Positions 35,763 to 45,517 of a stretch of 64,000 nucleotides of DNA are shown piece by piece. This stretch comes from Gilvimarinus chinensis DSM 19667 (lineage in GTDB: Bacteria; Pseudomonadota; Gammaproteobacteria; Pseudomonadales; Cellvibrionaceae). Positions within the stretch are counted from its first letter, which is position 1. The number at the start of each line of letters is the position of its first letter. The notes under the pieces were generated by a model. The model did not search any database. It was not told the origin of the DNA and was given only the letters and a program-made list of their open reading frames with translations. The stretch is from the NCBI RefSeq assembly GCF_000377745.1, contig NZ_KB898707.1, positions 430,482 to 494,481 on the forward strand, in the 5' to 3' direction. Both the position numbers and the translations under genes were made by a program.

Positions 35763-36532
35763 GGTGCTTGTTCTTCCGGCCGCAGGGTCAGAACCTCAAC
35801 ACCGTCGGCGGTGACCAGAACGGTGTGTTCCCACTGCGCCGATAACCGTTTGTCGCGCGTCACCACGGTCCAGCCGTCTTTCAGTGTACGGGTTTTGGGG
35901 CTGCCCTGATTGATCATCGGCTCAATGGTAAAGGTCATGCCTTCACGTAAGGTAAGCCCCTTACCGGGCGCGCCAAAATGAAGTACCTGTGGCGCTTCGT
36001 GCATTTGCTGGCCGATACCATGGCCGCAAAAATCCCGCACCACGCTAAAGCCGTGCTCACGTGCATGACGGGCAATGGCGTAGCCTATATCACCTAACGT
36101 GTTGCCAGGCTTGACCGCTTTTATGCCATGCCAGAGTGCAGCGTAAGTTTCATCCACCAGCTTCTGCGCTAAGGGCGTGACCTCGCCCAAGGTGTACATT
36201 TTGCTGGAGTCGGCGATATAACCGTCTTTTTCCAGCGTAATGTCCAAATTGAGAATGTCGCCCTCTTTCAGAGGTTTATCGGTCGGAAAGCCGTGGCAGA
36301 CCACTAAGTTGGGCGAGGCGTTCAAGCTGTAGGGGTAGTCATATTGACCGAGGCTTGCCGGGCGGGCGTTCAGCTCCTCGCGAATGTAAGACTCTATCCA
36401 GTTATTGATGGCCATGGTGGTAATGCCCGGCTTAACCTGCTTATCCAGTTCGGTAAACACTTGGGCCAGTAATTGTCCGGCGCGACGCATTTTATTGATG
36501 GCGTCAGAGGGCTTGATGATCACTTCATCCAC
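35759..36532 (-). CDS. map: Type I methionine aminopeptidase
   Basis: 257 residues from GTG 36532. All catalytic residues of MetAP are visible: the substrate His in VVCHGFP, metal ligands Asp in LDITLEKDGYIADSS (two Asp), His in CGHGIG, Glu in FTIEPM and Glu in QWEHT. It should be active in removing N-terminal methionine. Its start overlaps the upstream ParD-like gene by 8 bp and its end overlaps the Nmad3 remnant by 4 bp. It is not beside rpsB/tsf, where the housekeeping map often sits, so it may be a second, accessory copy. Confidence 0.95.
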   Translation of the reverse strand: MDEVIIKPSDAINKMRRAGQLLAQVFTELDKQVKPGITTMAINNWIESYIREELNARPASLGQYDYPYSLNASPNLVVCHGFPTDKPLKEGDILNLDITLEKDGYIADSSKMYTLGEVTPLAQKLVDETYAALWHGIKAVKPGNTLGDIGYAIARHAREHGFSVVRDFCGHGIGQQMHEAPQVLHFGAPGKGLTLREGMTFTIEPMINQGSPKTRTLKDGWTVVTRDKRLSAQWEHTVLVTADGVEVLTLRPEEQAP

Positions 36533-36713
36533 GGTTGCGGGCCTCCTGCAGGCTTTGCTGAATTAATTCGGCAAAGCTCAAGTGCTGATGCTGCTCCGCC
36601 AGGCGGCCAATTTTCAACCAGAATTCGGCTTGGGCGTTGATAGAACGCTCCATGACCTGGCTGGCAATACGGAGGTCATCGTGCAGCTCGTCTGATATTT
36701 TCACAATACCCAT
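36525..36713 (-). CDS. ParD-like ribbon-helix-helix protein
   Basis: 62 residues that match the ParD-like antitoxin family: VKISDELHDDLRIASQVMER, SINAQAEFWLKIGRLAEQ. The N-terminal strand and two helices form a ribbon-helix-helix DNA-binding unit. No ParE-type toxin is present; the partner gene, overlapped by 8 bp, is a methionine aminopeptidase. Three GTATAT/C repeats directly upstream are a plausible self-operator. Confidence 0.82.
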   Translation of the reverse strand: MGIVKISDELHDDLRIASQVMERSINAQAEFWLKIGRLAEQHQHLSFAELIQQSLQEARNRG

Positions 36714-36725
36714 AGGTTATTTCCA

Positions 36726-36753
36726 GTATATAAAACGTATATGAATTGTATAC
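36726..36753 (-). promoter_or_regulatory. Three 11-bp-phased GTATAT/C repeats, candidate ParD-like operator
   Basis: GTATAT at 36726 and 36737 and GTATAC at 36748 repeat with an exact 11-bp period, one helical turn. GTATAC is itself a palindrome. The array lies 13-40 bp upstream of the ParD-like start, in the 151-bp gap shared with the divergent jetA. Ribbon-helix-helix proteins commonly bind phased arrays like this. Confidence 0.65.
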
Positions 36754-36864
36754 TCCTGCGAGCGAGAAGCAAGTGCAGTTTTGTTTGCATAGGTCACGCG
36801 CCGGTAGCACAATAGGCGCCTGCCGGGTATCGGTAGCCGATCAAAAATCAACCACAAGAAACCG

Positions 36865-38310
36865 ATGTTTTTCACCCCAGAGCGCCAGGACTTTTTTAAG
36901 CCCTTAACCAGCAAATACCGCGAACAAGTGGCTCAGTGCTTAAGCTTGTTGTACACGCGTTTATATGGCTCAAACGCCGACTATGGCCACTCACTGTCGC
37001 GTGACCAGTTGCTGGAAATTCTGGAAGAAGCGCTGACCCGTGCGCCTACTTTGGCAGACGATGCCAGCCAGGCGGATGACGACTCGCCCCAGCGCTTTAA
37101 ATCGCTGCGCGAGCAGGCTCTGTGGATTATGAAACAGTTGCTTGAGTCGGGCTGGCTGGAAAAGCAGGTCGATACTGCCACCTTGCAATCCACGTATCCG
37201 TTTACCCGCTTGGGGCGGTTATTTACTCAACCGCTTGTGGAGTCAGACACCGCACGTATTCGCACCCGGCATCGCAATACTCGCAACACCTTAAATGCTC
37301 TTGAAGCGTTTAACAGCCGCGGCGAAGTGCACGATTTACTGGACGCGTTTGAATATTCCGAGCGTATTGTCACCGACTTTACCGATGTGATTTCCGAGCT
37401 TGAAGAGCGCAAACGCGAGCTGGTGCGCGAAGTGGAATCGCAGCAGTTGGTGCAACAGGCCACCGATCAATTTTTTGAATTTATGGAGCAGCGCTTTCAG
37501 CCGGATGTGGCGGTGCGGTTATCCGCCGACAGTGTTGAGAAACACCGCGATCAAATCGGCAAAGCCATTACCAAAATCCGCCGCAAACCCAAACAGGAAA
37601 AAGCCAGTATTGAACGCGAGCTGCGCCGTTTTATTCCCGAGTTGGCGCGACCTGCGCAATCGGTTCTTTGGACCATACTCGACACCATCGAGAGGCGCAT
37701 GGGCAATGCCGCCGAAATCATGTTGCCAGCCCTGCGCCGCGCGCTGCACAGCTTTACCAAACGCGCCGATATCATTATTCGCCAGCTGACGTATTTAAAC
37801 AGTCAGAGCAATAACGATTTACTGGATGTGTGTCAGCAGTTGGCAGAGCTGCCCGCCGCCGAACAAAGCGCCAAGCTTGAACGCGCGGCTGAGGCTATGG
37901 CGCCTATGCGTGTGCAACTGATTGACCCGAGTCAGGTGCGGCTGCAAGAGCGTAAGCGAGCGGCCCTGGTGACCACCGCCGTTACCGAGCAGCCTCCGTT
38001 AGATCCACAAGCCGAACGCGAGCTACTGATTCAGCAGATGTTGGATCAGGCGTTTACCATCGACAACACAGGTCTTCGGCATTACGTAGAAAGCGCATTG
38101 CGATCAGGGCGCCAGGTTTCTACCCGGCATTTACCCATCGATAGCGCACGGGATTTACTGGCCATGGCCCACGCCATTGAAGTGGCATCGCACAATAATT
38201 TATCCAGCACACAGCGCTTTTGTGTTGAGCCCACCGGTCAGCAATTGCAAACCGATTATTTTAATACCGCCGACGAATTTTTAATTTCGCTGTTTGAAGA
38301 AACTGAATGA
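36865..38310 (+). CDS. jetA: Wadjet system subunit JetA (kleisin-like)
   Basis: 481 residues. First gene of a four-gene condensin-like operon that recognises and destroys circular plasmid DNA. JetA plays the MukF/kleisin role, bridging the SMC-like heads. Visible features are an N-terminal winged-helix-like region ([20 protein letters not shown]) and a long helical middle ([18 protein letters not shown]). A C-terminal helix-rich segment follows. Its stop overlaps the jetB ATG (ATGA). Which Wadjet subtype this is I cannot say with certainty. Confidence 0.85.
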   Translation: MFFTPERQDFFKPLTSKYREQVAQCLSLLYTRLYGSNADYGHSLSRDQLLEILEEALTRAPTLADDASQADDDSPQRFKSLREQALWIMKQLLESGWLEKQVDTATLQSTYPFTRLGRLFTQPLVESDTARIRTRHRNTRNTLNALEAFNSRGEVHDLLDAFEYSERIVTDFTDVISELEERKRELVREVESQQLVQQATDQFFEFMEQRFQPDVAVRLSADSVEKHRDQIGKAITKIRRKPKQEKASIERELRRFIPELARPAQSVLWTILDTIERRMGNAAEIMLPALRRALHSFTKRADIIIRQLTYLNSQSNNDLLDVCQQLAELPAAEQSAKLERAAEAMAPMRVQLIDPSQVRLQERKRAALVTTAVTEQPPLDPQAERELLIQQMLDQAFTIDNTGLRHYVESALRSGRQVSTRHLPIDSARDLLAMAHAIEVASHNNLSSTQRFCVEPTGQQLQTDYFNTADEFLISLFEETE

Positions 38311-38990
38311 GCACTTTTGAAGAATCCATTAACGACGCCTTAGCGACTACTAACATAAGCCGACACGAATTTTCCGAGCTGTTGATTCGCTTGCTCGATT
38401 ACGGCGTGTTAAGTCGCGACGAAAGCCAAACCGAGGCGCAGCTTTATGACCGCTACCTGCAATGCCAAGGTTTGGTGGAAGAGTATTTAAACCTTATCGG
38501 GGTACGTATTCAGCACGACAGACAATTTGCGTTTGTGCGAATTTTTCCGCCGGGCGCTGAAATTCCCGGCGTTGCCGATGACGACAACAGCCCTTTCAAT
38601 GCTGGCTTTCGGGTGCGCCCCAGCCAGCAGGAAGTGGCCGTCATTTTAGTGTTGCGCGCCGAGTACCAAAAAAGTCTGCGCGAAGGGCAGGTGGATGAAA
38701 AAGGTCGTGCCATGCTGTCGCTAGAGGGGCTGGCAATTGCCATGAACAATCTGCTTAAGCGCAACCTGCCCGAAGGCCTGGGTGAGCGCAAGCAGCTGTT
38801 TCGTCGCTTAAAACAGCTGAGATTGATCCAATACCACGTAGAAGAAGAGCTGGACAGCGACGAAAGCTGGCTCAGTATTCAGCCCTCTATTACCAGTTTT
38901 GTCAGCGATGGAGTGTTACAAAGTCTGATGAATACCGACACGGCGCCAACGGCTGGTACCGGTGAGAGTGCAGCCGAGGAGAGTGCCTGA
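38307..38990 (+). CDS. jetB: Wadjet system subunit JetB (MukE-like, DUF4194)
   Basis: 227 residues with the DUF4194 pattern: [40 protein letters not shown], then a C-terminal winged-helix repeat with [11 protein letters not shown]. It fills the KITE/MukE position, binding the kleisin JetA. It overlaps jetA by 4 bp. Its TGA shares one base with the jetC ATG (TGATG), so translation is coupled. Confidence 0.88.
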   Translation: MSTFEESINDALATTNISRHEFSELLIRLLDYGVLSRDESQTEAQLYDRYLQCQGLVEEYLNLIGVRIQHDRQFAFVRIFPPGAEIPGVADDDNSPFNAGFRVRPSQQEVAVILVLRAEYQKSLREGQVDEKGRAMLSLEGLAIAMNNLLKRNLPEGLGERKQLFRRLKQLRLIQYHVEEELDSDESWLSIQPSITSFVSDGVLQSLMNTDTAPTAGTGESAAEESA

Positions 38991-41900
38991 TGTTTCTCAA
39001 GCGTGGTATTTTCGTTAACTGGGGCAATATCCCCCAGCTTGAGTTTGATTTTGGCCCCATCAATTTATTCTCTGGCGGTAATGGCTCGGGTAAAACCACC
39101 GCGGCGGACGCCATTCAAACATTAATGACTGCGGCTCACGAAAACCTTTTTAACTACAATCCGGGGCAGGACGAAACCACTCAGCGCGGTCGCGGTGGCA
39201 AGCAAGTGCGCACACTGGCCTCGTATGTGCTCGGTTGCGACGATGGCAGCTACGCGCGCCCCTATACCGTAGACGGTTACGTGGCCGGTATTTTCCACCC
39301 CACCCAAGGTGAAAGCGGCGAGCCTTTTACCGCCGTGATGTGTGTGCGCGCCCACCTTGATACCGCCGGGAGTCAAAAGCAAGCGCGCCAGGATGAACTG
39401 CTGTTTTTAATTTTGCCCGGCGAGCAACTAAGCCTGTCGCACTTTGTGAAAGCTTATAAAGATGGCAAGCATGTGGTACCCATTACCGACATTGTGACCT
39501 TGCTTAAAAAGCAATACGGCAGTTCGGCAGTAGAACAGTACGATAAAAAAGGGGCTTACCTTAGGCGTTTATACGGTGCCCTGCGCGGCCGCAAAGATGC
39601 GGTGTCGGATCGCGAGGCCAAACACGCAGCGCGAACCTTTGCCAATTTTATGGCCTACAAACCGGTGAAAAGCATTACGGATTTTGTCGCGCGTGAAATT
39701 CTCGAGCCGCGGGATTTGGGGGATGCCATCCGCAATGTGTCGGACTTAATGAAAACCATTCATCAAATGGAATCTGACACCCGCGCCCTGCATGAGGCTA
39801 TCACCACCCTTGAAGGCGCGCGCCAACACGCTGACCGCTACGTGAGTACCTGGGCTGAGCGCCAGTTGGCGGAGTACAGCGAAGCGACGCGGTTGGCCAA
39901 GGTGAATCAGCGGGGTTACCTCGCCGCGAAAGCCGAGCAAAAATCTGTACAAGATCAGTTGCATGAAAACGAACTCGCCCAGCGCGAAAGCGAAGAGCGC
40001 CGCCGCCAGACTCATGAGGCGCAAGTGTCGCTGGAGGCGAAACGCCAGGGCATAGGTGCGCTGAAAACCAAAGATGAATTGGAACAGAGCATTGCCGATA
40101 GTACCCGCGAGTTGGCTGGGCGGGCGCGTCCTGTGCACGAACAAAGCCTGCAGTTACAGCGCAACGTGCGCGCCAGCAGTGAATTATTGCAGCAGCTTAA
40201 TCAGTGTTCATTGGGCGCAAGCATTCCCGAGCTGGACGGCAAAGCCCTGCGCCAGCTAGGCCAGAAAGTCATGGCCACGGCCGATCAGGTGGAGGTGGAT
40301 CTGGGCCAGTTAGTGAACAAAGACTGGGTGGGCATAGAGCGCCTGGAAAATGATGTGGCGCAGATCAAAGGCGCAGAGTCAGTCCACCTGCAGTGGGCCG
40401 ATACCTGGCATAACAAAGATCAATCGCAACACGGGCTGAGCCTGCGCGATCAAATCGCACAACATTTCAGCGCGGCTGATCGCAAGCGCCAGGAGTTAAA
40501 CGGCAAACTGAAACAAAAGCAAAAAGAGATTCAGTTGCTGCAAGGGCACAAAGTGAACTACCCGCCCTATGTCACGGCGGCATTACAAGCCATCGCCCAG
40601 GCACTGCCCGGCGCCGAACCCTGCGTGCTGTGTGATTATGTTGATGTGCGAGACGCCCACTGGCAAATGGCCATTGAGGGCTATTTGGGCGGCGCGCGGT
40701 TTTCGATTTTGGTCGCGCCTGAAGCCGAAGCTGAAGCCATGCGTATTGTGCGCGCCTTGCCCGGTGGGCGGCGTAATAAAGCGCGCGTGATTCAAGGTGA
40801 AAAGGCCCGTCGTGATGCCGAGCGTTTGACATCGCCTGCGGGTTCTATTACCGAGGTGATGGCGTTCAGCCACAAAACCGCCGAGTACTATGTCAAAGCC
40901 TCTTATGGGAATGTGTTGCGCGTGGACGACGCCGAAGCACTGCGCACCACCGCTCGCGGTATTACCCCCGAAGGACTCGGGAGCGGTAACTACAGTATGT
41001 GGCGCTGTGACCTGGACGATAGCGAGTTAGTGTTTGGGCAGGGCGCACGTGAGCGCGCGCTTAAAGCAAAAGAGCGCGAATGCGAGCAGCTGCTGCACGA
41101 GGCCAATGACAGCGAGCAGCAATACCAGCAACTGGCGCGAATTCAAGAACTGGTGGATACCATTCAACCCGTGGCTTGTGGCGAGGCCATCGCCGCGATG
41201 ATGGAGTGCCATCGCGCCATTCAAAAAGCAGAAACCGCACTGGCGCAGTTGGATTTAAGTGATTTTAACGAGCTTGAAGAAGAGTTGGCGCAGCTCAAGC
41301 AAGTGTATCTGGAAGAAGAAACCCGCCACAGAAACTTGGTAGAAGGCGCCGGCAAACTCAAAGAGCGCGAGCGCAGCATAAGCCGCCAGGTAAGTCAGCT
41401 GGCGGATGCTCAGGATGCGCTGGCCGAATCACAAGACGACGCCGAACAAGCTGTGTATTTAATGGCGGACCATTACCCGGAATTTGATGTGGATGCGGCC
41501 ATTGAACAGGCCGCTGTGCGCGCCGAACAGGCGGCAGACAGCTTTACCTTTGCGGACGATCTGGAAAGCCTGAAGCAGCAGCTGGAAAATCATGAGCGGC
41601 TGTTGCACACCGCGATCTTGCAGCATAACCAGCACTGCCATAAGCAAGACGCCATTGTTTACGACACGGGAATCGGTGAAGCTCATGGTATTGAGTGCTT
41701 TCGTCGCGTTCTTGCCATGGGAGAAGAAATCAGCGCCTTGCATAACCGGCTCAAGAATAATGTGCTGGTGGATAAACATGAGCAGCTGGCCGAGCTTAAA
41801 GACAGCTTTAATACGGCTTTTGTTACGAACCTTTGTCACTCTATTTATCAAGCCATTAAAGACGGCGAGCGCATTTTAAACGACCTGAACAAAGAGCTTG

Positions 41901-42643
41901 AGCATCATCGCTTTGGTGCCGACCGCGAGCGCTTTTACTTTGGCTATGACTGGGTGCCAGAATTTAAAGAGTACTGGCGTTTTTTTAACGAGGTGATTGC
42001 GGTGCCCAACCTGGGCGACGGCACCAGCTTGTTTGACGCCGAGTTATCACCCAAGGCTTGTCAGGTGCGCGATACGATGCTGGCCATGTTGCTGGATAAA
42101 GATGAGCAAGTGGCATTGCGCGAGCTGGCCCGTATCAGCGACTATCGCAATTATCGTTACTACGAAATTTACAAAGAGCCAGAAGGCAAAGCCGCTATTG
42201 CGCTTAGCCAGTACGGTACCGGCTCCGGTGGTCAGTTGGAAACGCCGGCCTATATCATTCGTTCGGCGGCGGTAACTTCAGCGTTTCGTTTTAATGAGGG
42301 CGACAATCACCTGCGTATGGTACTGGTGGATGAAGCTTTTTCGAAAATGGACGAAAACCGTTCCCGCGAGGTCATTCATTACTTAACCGAAACGCTCGGC
42401 TTGCAACTGCTGTTCATTATGCCCAGCAGTAAATCTGGCCCGTTTATGGATTTAATTTCCAACCAGTTTGTCTTCAGTAAATGCCCCACTGCGCAACCGG
42501 TGGGCGAGCTTAATACCCGGGTTTTGGTGGACCGAAAAGCGTGCAACCAAGAAAAAATTCGCGAGTTGTGGAAGAATCATCGTAAAACGGTACGCCATCA
42601 AGCGATGCTGGATTTTATGGAAGAGTTTGAAGGTCAGGCGTAA
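38990..42643 (+). CDS. jetC: Wadjet system subunit JetC (SMC/MukB-like ATPase)
   Basis: 1217 residues. Head motifs: Walker A GGNGSGKTT near residue 30, ABC signature region GTGSGGQLE near 1077, and Walker B LRMVLVDEAFSKMD near 1110. Two coiled-coil arms (about 260-530 and 690-950) flank a hinge-like globular part near 540-680 (PGAEPCVLCDYVDVRDAHWQ). It is the loop-extruding motor that lets Wadjet test DNA circles. The stop overlaps the jetD start (TAATG). Confidence 0.92.
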   Translation: MFLKRGIFVNWGNIPQLEFDFGPINLFSGGNGSGKTTAADAIQTLMTAAHENLFNYNPGQDETTQRGRGGKQVRTLASYVLGCDDGSYARPYTVDGYVAGIFHPTQGESGEPFTAVMCVRAHLDTAGSQKQARQDELLFLILPGEQLSLSHFVKAYKDGKHVVPITDIVTLLKKQYGSSAVEQYDKKGAYLRRLYGALRGRKDAVSDREAKHAARTFANFMAYKPVKSITDFVAREILEPRDLGDAIRNVSDLMKTIHQMESDTRALHEAITTLEGARQHADRYVSTWAERQLAEYSEATRLAKVNQRGYLAAKAEQKSVQDQLHENELAQRESEERRRQTHEAQVSLEAKRQGIGALKTKDELEQSIADSTRELAGRARPVHEQSLQLQRNVRASSELLQQLNQCSLGASIPELDGKALRQLGQKVMATADQVEVDLGQLVNKDWVGIERLENDVAQIKGAESVHLQWADTWHNKDQSQHGLSLRDQIAQHFSAADRKRQELNGKLKQKQKEIQLLQGHKVNYPPYVTAALQAIAQALPGAEPCVLCDYVDVRDAHWQMAIEGYLGGARFSILVAPEAEAEAMRIVRALPGGRRNKARVIQGEKARRDAERLTSPAGSITEVMAFSHKTAEYYVKASYGNVLRVDDAEALRTTARGITPEGLGSGNYSMWRCDLDDSELVFGQGARERALKAKERECEQLLHEANDSEQQYQQLARIQELVDTIQPVACGEAIAAMMECHRAIQKAETALAQLDLSDFNELEEELAQLKQVYLEEETRHRNLVEGAGKLKERERSISRQVSQLADAQDALAESQDDAEQAVYLMADHYPEFDVDAAIEQAAVRAEQAADSFTFADDLESLKQQLENHERLLHTAILQHNQHCHKQDAIVYDTGIGEAHGIECFRRVLAMGEEISALHNRLKNNVLVDKHEQLAELKDSFNTAFVTNLCHSIYQAIKDGERILNDLNKELEHHRFGADRERFYFGYDWVPEFKEYWRFFNEVIAVPNLGDGTSLFDAELSPKACQVRDTMLAMLLDKDEQVALRELARISDYRNYRYYEIYKEPEGKAAIALSQYGTGSGGQLETPAYIIRSAAVTSAFRFNEGDNHLRMVLVDEAFSKMDENRSREVIHYLTETLGLQLLFIMPSSKSGPFMDLISNQFVFSKCPTAQPVGELNTRVLVDRKACNQEKIRELWKNHRKTVRHQAMLDFMEEFEGQA

Positions 42644-43776
42644 TGACACCGCAGCCCGCCCCTACATGGCTTGAGGAAGAACCGCTGATTCAACGCCTAC
42701 TGCACCGCTTGGTCGACAAGTTGGAACGGGGCGTGAAACCCGTACTAAAAGTGAATCGCAAAACTGCCCCCGAGCTGTACGCGTTTGATGAAGATGTGCA
42801 GTACCTGTGGGCGCTAGTAGAAAGTCTGGATAAAGACTATCACCTGATCACGGTAAAAAAGGCGCGGGTCAAGCCTTATCAGGAGTTGTACGAAGGGGCG
42901 CAGCTGGTATTTTTACCCGAGCGTGAAGAGCTGGTGCGCCAGTGGTTAAATCGCCCAGCACTAGACCCTTACGCGCTGGTGTGGCAGCACGAACTGGAGC
43001 GACTCGCGGAAAAAGGCTTTGATACGCAAACCCTGTCGCAACGAATGGTGCGTTTACCGAACTTGAGCGCTGAGCAAACCCTGCGTTCCTTGGCGAAAAT
43101 TCCTGCCGAGCTGCAAGAGCCGATTACTTTAAGAGCCTTGTCGGCGCGATGCTTCAACGGTGATTCAAAAGCGCTCGATCGCTCAGAGGCGTTGATTACG
43201 GAGCTGTACCCTAGGCTTGCGCACAATATTTTGCCACGCCCTTTGTTGCTGACCGTGTACGTTCCTACTGATTTCAAGTCTGTGTTACTAGTAGAAAACC
43301 AGGATACATTTGTCAGTTTAAGTGAACGTCGGCCCAAGGATAGTGCCATTGTGTACAGCGCTGGCTTTCGCGGCAGCAGTACGCGCATGCGCGAACCAGG
43401 TAATGTGGTATTCAGTTATTTAGCCTCGGACAGTTCACAAAACTCAAGCCAGGCGCTGTCCGTATTCGAGCGCTATTGGTTTAGCGCAGAGCAACAGATA
43501 CCCGTATTTTTCTGGGGCGACTTGGACTATGCCGGTATGTCAATTCTTAAAGCCATTCGCCAGTCATTTACCGATGCCCGAGCCTGGCAGCCCGGTTATC
43601 AACCCATGCTGGAGCGGCTGCTAAACGGTGATGGACATACCAGTCGCGTTAGCTTGCAGCAAGACCCCGAGCTGACCGGTTGTGATTTTGCCGATTACAG
43701 TCTGCTGCCCGCGCTACGTCGTGCCCAAGCGTTTATCGACCAGGAAATAGTGTCGACAAATACTTTGGCGCTATAA
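42643..43776 (+). CDS. jetD: Wadjet system nuclease JetD (TOPRIM-like)
   Basis: 377 residues. The N-terminal half is DUF3322-like and the C-terminal half is DUF2220/TOPRIM-like. Acidic residues expected of a TOPRIM nuclease are present: E218 in LLVENQDTF, and D293 and D295 in WGDLDYAG. JetD cuts the plasmid once the JetABC motor has reeled it in. It is coupled to jetC by a TAATG overlap and is the last gene of the operon. All four subunits look intact, so the system is probably active. Confidence 0.9.
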   Translation: MTPQPAPTWLEEEPLIQRLLHRLVDKLERGVKPVLKVNRKTAPELYAFDEDVQYLWALVESLDKDYHLITVKKARVKPYQELYEGAQLVFLPEREELVRQWLNRPALDPYALVWQHELERLAEKGFDTQTLSQRMVRLPNLSAEQTLRSLAKIPAELQEPITLRALSARCFNGDSKALDRSEALITELYPRLAHNILPRPLLLTVYVPTDFKSVLLVENQDTFVSLSERRPKDSAIVYSAGFRGSSTRMREPGNVVFSYLASDSSQNSSQALSVFERYWFSAEQQIPVFFWGDLDYAGMSILKAIRQSFTDARAWQPGYQPMLERLLNGDGHTSRVSLQQDPELTGCDFADYSLLPALRRAQAFIDQEIVSTNTLAL

Positions 43777-43841
43777 ATTTGATAGGCTCGTGACTAATAT
43801 CAACCGCAAGATAAATAACACCATTAACGCAAAGGCCAGTT

Positions 43842-44834
43842 ATGCAAACAGTCGCTGAAGTAAGCCATTTAAACCGTGACGAACTGCGCGAGCTGAAAGA
43901 ACCGTTGATTATTCGCGGTTTGGTCAACCACTGGCCGCTGGTACAGTCTTATCGCAGTGGGCAACAGGCGTTTTGTGAGTATTTACTGAAATTTGATCGA
44001 GGTACGCCGGTAACCGCTATGCAGGGCCCGGCGTCAAACCAGGGACGAATCTTTTATAGTGCGGATATGTCCGGTTTAAATTGCCGTCCGGCTCAGGTTC
44101 AGTTGTCCGGTGCTCTGGACTACATTCTCTCTCATGCAAGGCTTAACTCTGCGCCCACTATGGCAATCCAATCCATTGCAGTGGCCGATCAACTATCAGG
44201 CCTTGAGCGTGAAAATGTAATGCCTTTGCTTGCGCCTGAAGTCGCTCCGCGTATATGGATCGGTGGGCGAGCCACCGTGGCTGCGCATTATGACGCCTCT
44301 GAGAATATCGCTTGCTGTGTGGCGGGACGGCGCCGGTTTACTTTATTCGCGCCTGATCAGGTAGCGAATTTGTACCCGGGGCCTTTTGAAATGACACCGG
44401 CCGGTGCCGTAGTCAGCATGGTGGATTTTGATAACCCGGACTATCAGCGCTACCCGAATTTTCGCACGGCTCTGGAGCATGCGTTTGTGGCCGATTTGGA
44501 GCCTGGAGATGCGCTCTATATCCCCTATTTGTGGTGGCATCATGTGCGGGCATTGGATGACCTGAATGTGCTGGTCAATTATTGGTGGGGCGCCCCAGAC
44601 CCTATTTATGGCGATCCGCGCAACGCGCTGTTTTACACCATGATGGCTTTGCGCACGCTTCCAGAAGATCAGCGTGAAGCCTGGCGCTCGCAGTTCGATT
44701 ATTATGTGTTTGAGAAAAACGGCAAGCCTGGTTCGCATTTGCCCGAAAATCGCCGCGGAATCATGCACGCTTTTCCCAGAGAAACGCTGCGCCGTTTAAA
44801 ACAGTCCTTAATTGCAGCCTTGAGCAAGCATTAG
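43842..44834 (+). CDS. Cupin-8/JmjC-like Fe(II) 2-oxoglutarate-dependent oxygenase
   Basis: 330 residues. Iron ligands H149 and D151 (AAHYDAS) and a distal His in LWWHHV (233 or 234) fit a JmjC/cupin-8 fold. FTLFAPDQVANLYPGPFE and the opening EPLIIRGLVNHWP are typical. Related proteins hydroxylate protein or small-molecule targets, but the substrate cannot be told here. It starts 65 bp after jetD but is separated by an AT-rich gap, so it may have its own promoter. Confidence 0.85.
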   Translation: MQTVAEVSHLNRDELRELKEPLIIRGLVNHWPLVQSYRSGQQAFCEYLLKFDRGTPVTAMQGPASNQGRIFYSADMSGLNCRPAQVQLSGALDYILSHARLNSAPTMAIQSIAVADQLSGLERENVMPLLAPEVAPRIWIGGRATVAAHYDASENIACCVAGRRRFTLFAPDQVANLYPGPFEMTPAGAVVSMVDFDNPDYQRYPNFRTALEHAFVADLEPGDALYIPYLWWHHVRALDDLNVLVNYWWGAPDPIYGDPRNALFYTMMALRTLPEDQREAWRSQFDYYVFEKNGKPGSHLPENRRGIMHAFPRETLRRLKQSLIAALSKH

Positions 44835-45030
44835 TGTGTAAATACTACAATTAACGGTTTTTATTTACTCCACGCCCCGTCCTTTTGAATCCAGAAGCGC
44901 ACTCAATGATTTGTTAGCTGTGCCGTGTTTACCGGGGTTATTGGCCGGCAGCGCCATCGCTCTCGCAGAACTATCGGTTGGCATAGCCTCTGCATTCCTC
45001 CAAGCGTCAATACACGTTATGGAGGAAACC

Positions 45031-45504
45031 ATGTCTATTTACGCTTATCTCAAAGAAGATCACCAAAAGATTAAACATTTACTCGGTGAAATTGATGCCT
45101 TAGGGCCTGAAGAGACGGCAGAGCGCAGCGAGCTATTTAACCGGTTAAAAGCAACCGTTGTTGTGCACAGTAAAGCAGAAGAGAAAGTGTTTTATGATCC
45201 GCTTAAAGCGGCTGCCGATGTTCAAGAAGAAGTCGAGCATGGCCAAGAAGAGCATCAAGAAGCAGAGGCCATGTTAGAAGAGTTGACCAGCAGTGAGCTT
45301 GTGGGTGCCGCTTGGTTTCAGAAGTTCCAATCTTTGAAAGAAGCGCTGGAACATCATATTGACGAGGAAGAGAGTGATATTTTCTCGGATGCAAAGAAAG
45401 TGGTTAATCACAACGTCGCCGAGGAAATGGAAGAAAATATGCGTCAGGAAAAACTCTACCAAGTTGCCGAGCAATCCATTGCAAAGCGAGAGCATTTAGC
45501 CTAA
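45031..45504 (+). CDS. Hemerythrin-domain (HHE) protein
   Basis: 157 residues from ATG 45031, with GGAGGA at the right distance. The helical domain has iron ligands in YLKEDHQKIKHLL, VVHSKAEEKVFYDPL, HGQEEHQEAEAML and HHIDEEESDIF. HHE proteins bind O2 or protect against nitrosative and oxidative stress. An in-frame extension to 44911 looks like non-coding sequence. The upstream 44835-45030 stretch shows no other gene. An SDR follows 13 bp later and the two are likely cotranscribed. Confidence 0.88.
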   Translation: MSIYAYLKEDHQKIKHLLGEIDALGPEETAERSELFNRLKATVVVHSKAEEKVFYDPLKAAADVQEEVEHGQEEHQEAEAMLEELTSSELVGAAWFQKFQSLKEALEHHIDEEESDIFSDAKKVVNHNVAEEMEENMRQEKLYQVAEQSIAKREHLA

Positions 45505-45517
45505 CAGGAGGTTGACC

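Noticed and set aside
36717-36914. 65-codon open frame on the minus strand at the ParD-like/jetA gap
   Set aside because: It overlaps the jetA start and the candidate operator, has no homology I recognise, and its basic, Trp-rich composition looks accidental.
44911-45030. 40-residue N-terminal extension of the hemerythrin protein
   Set aside because: The ATG at 45031 has a strong ribosome-binding site, and the upstream translation has no family similarity.
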